A DNA stretch of 6,194 bases from Cocleimonas sp. (lineage in GTDB: Bacteria > Pseudomonadota > Gammaproteobacteria > Thiotrichales > Thiotrichaceae). The notes under the pieces were generated by a model, which was not told the DNA's origin, made no database searches, and was given only the letters and a program-made list of their open reading frames with translations. Below, one piece after another: positions 6,091 through 6,194 of this stretch. The stretch lies in contig JAGLDT010000005.1 of NCBI GenBank assembly GCA_023145485.1, forward strand, positions 1 through 6,194, written 5' to 3'. Both the position numbers and the translations under genes were made by a program. Position 1 is the stretch's first letter. Each line of letters starts with the position of its first letter.

Positions 6091-6194
6091 TGATTCTCCA
6101 ATTTTCAGCGCAAAGTCAATTAACTGATGATTAGCATTCGCAGTGTCGGATGATTTTATATAGCCACTGATAGCGATTCAGAGTATTGATACGT

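Noticed and set aside
6110..6194. TATATAAAA-like -10 on the minus strand as a promoter of the small membrane ORF
   Set aside because: No acceptable -35 box at 16-18 bases upstream, and the stretch may itself be coding.
1..6194. CRISPR arrays, tRNA or rRNA genes, insertion sequence ends, toxin-antitoxin or phage genes
   Set aside because: I looked for regularly spaced repeats, tRNA-like cloverleaf ends, terminal inverted repeats and transposase motifs and saw none.

Overview
The window looks like a chromosomal segment of an AT-rich bacterium, most likely a gammaproteobacterium. It carries the conserved gene order yceD-rpmF-plsX-fabH, its L32 is the cysteine-free (zinc-independent) type, and its YceD, PlsX, FabH and GlgP proteins resemble the E. 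coli versions as I remember them. I cannot name the genus. The AT-rich composition would fit groups such as Thiotrichales or Methylococcales, but that is a guess.

Left part (1-2857): the YceD (DUF177) gene is cut by the window edge. It is followed after 15 bases by rpmF (ribosomal protein L32). A 137-base gap holds an imperfect 36-nt hairpin and then a strong intrinsic terminator, which ends only about 10 bases before the plsX ribosome binding site. plsX (acyl-phosphate synthesis) and fabH (initiation of fatty acid synthesis) follow, six bases apart. Together these genes link ribosome assembly to membrane lipid synthesis, as in many bacteria.

Middle and right part (2858-5978): the fatty acid cluster stops after fabH. 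The fabD, fabG and acpP genes often found next are absent here. After a 119-base AT-rich gap comes a full-length glycogen/maltodextrin phosphorylase gene (glgP) and, 23 bases later, a 145-residue hemerythrin-like protein. These two probably form one transcription unit, ended by a 10-bp terminator hairpin at 5979-6002.

Right edge (6003-6194): the minus strand has a 28-codon ORF with a good ribosome binding site, encoding a single predicted membrane helix. The same frame stays open upstream for another 29 codons, back to a TGA near the window edge. It may therefore be a small membrane protein or the C-terminal remnant of a larger, interrupted gene.

Most of the window is ordinary housekeeping sequence. 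The points worth a second look are the plsX leader, the minus-strand membrane ORF, the hemerythrin-like protein that seems to lack part of its metal site, and the acidic tail on L32. I did not find convincing evidence of a new multi-gene system.
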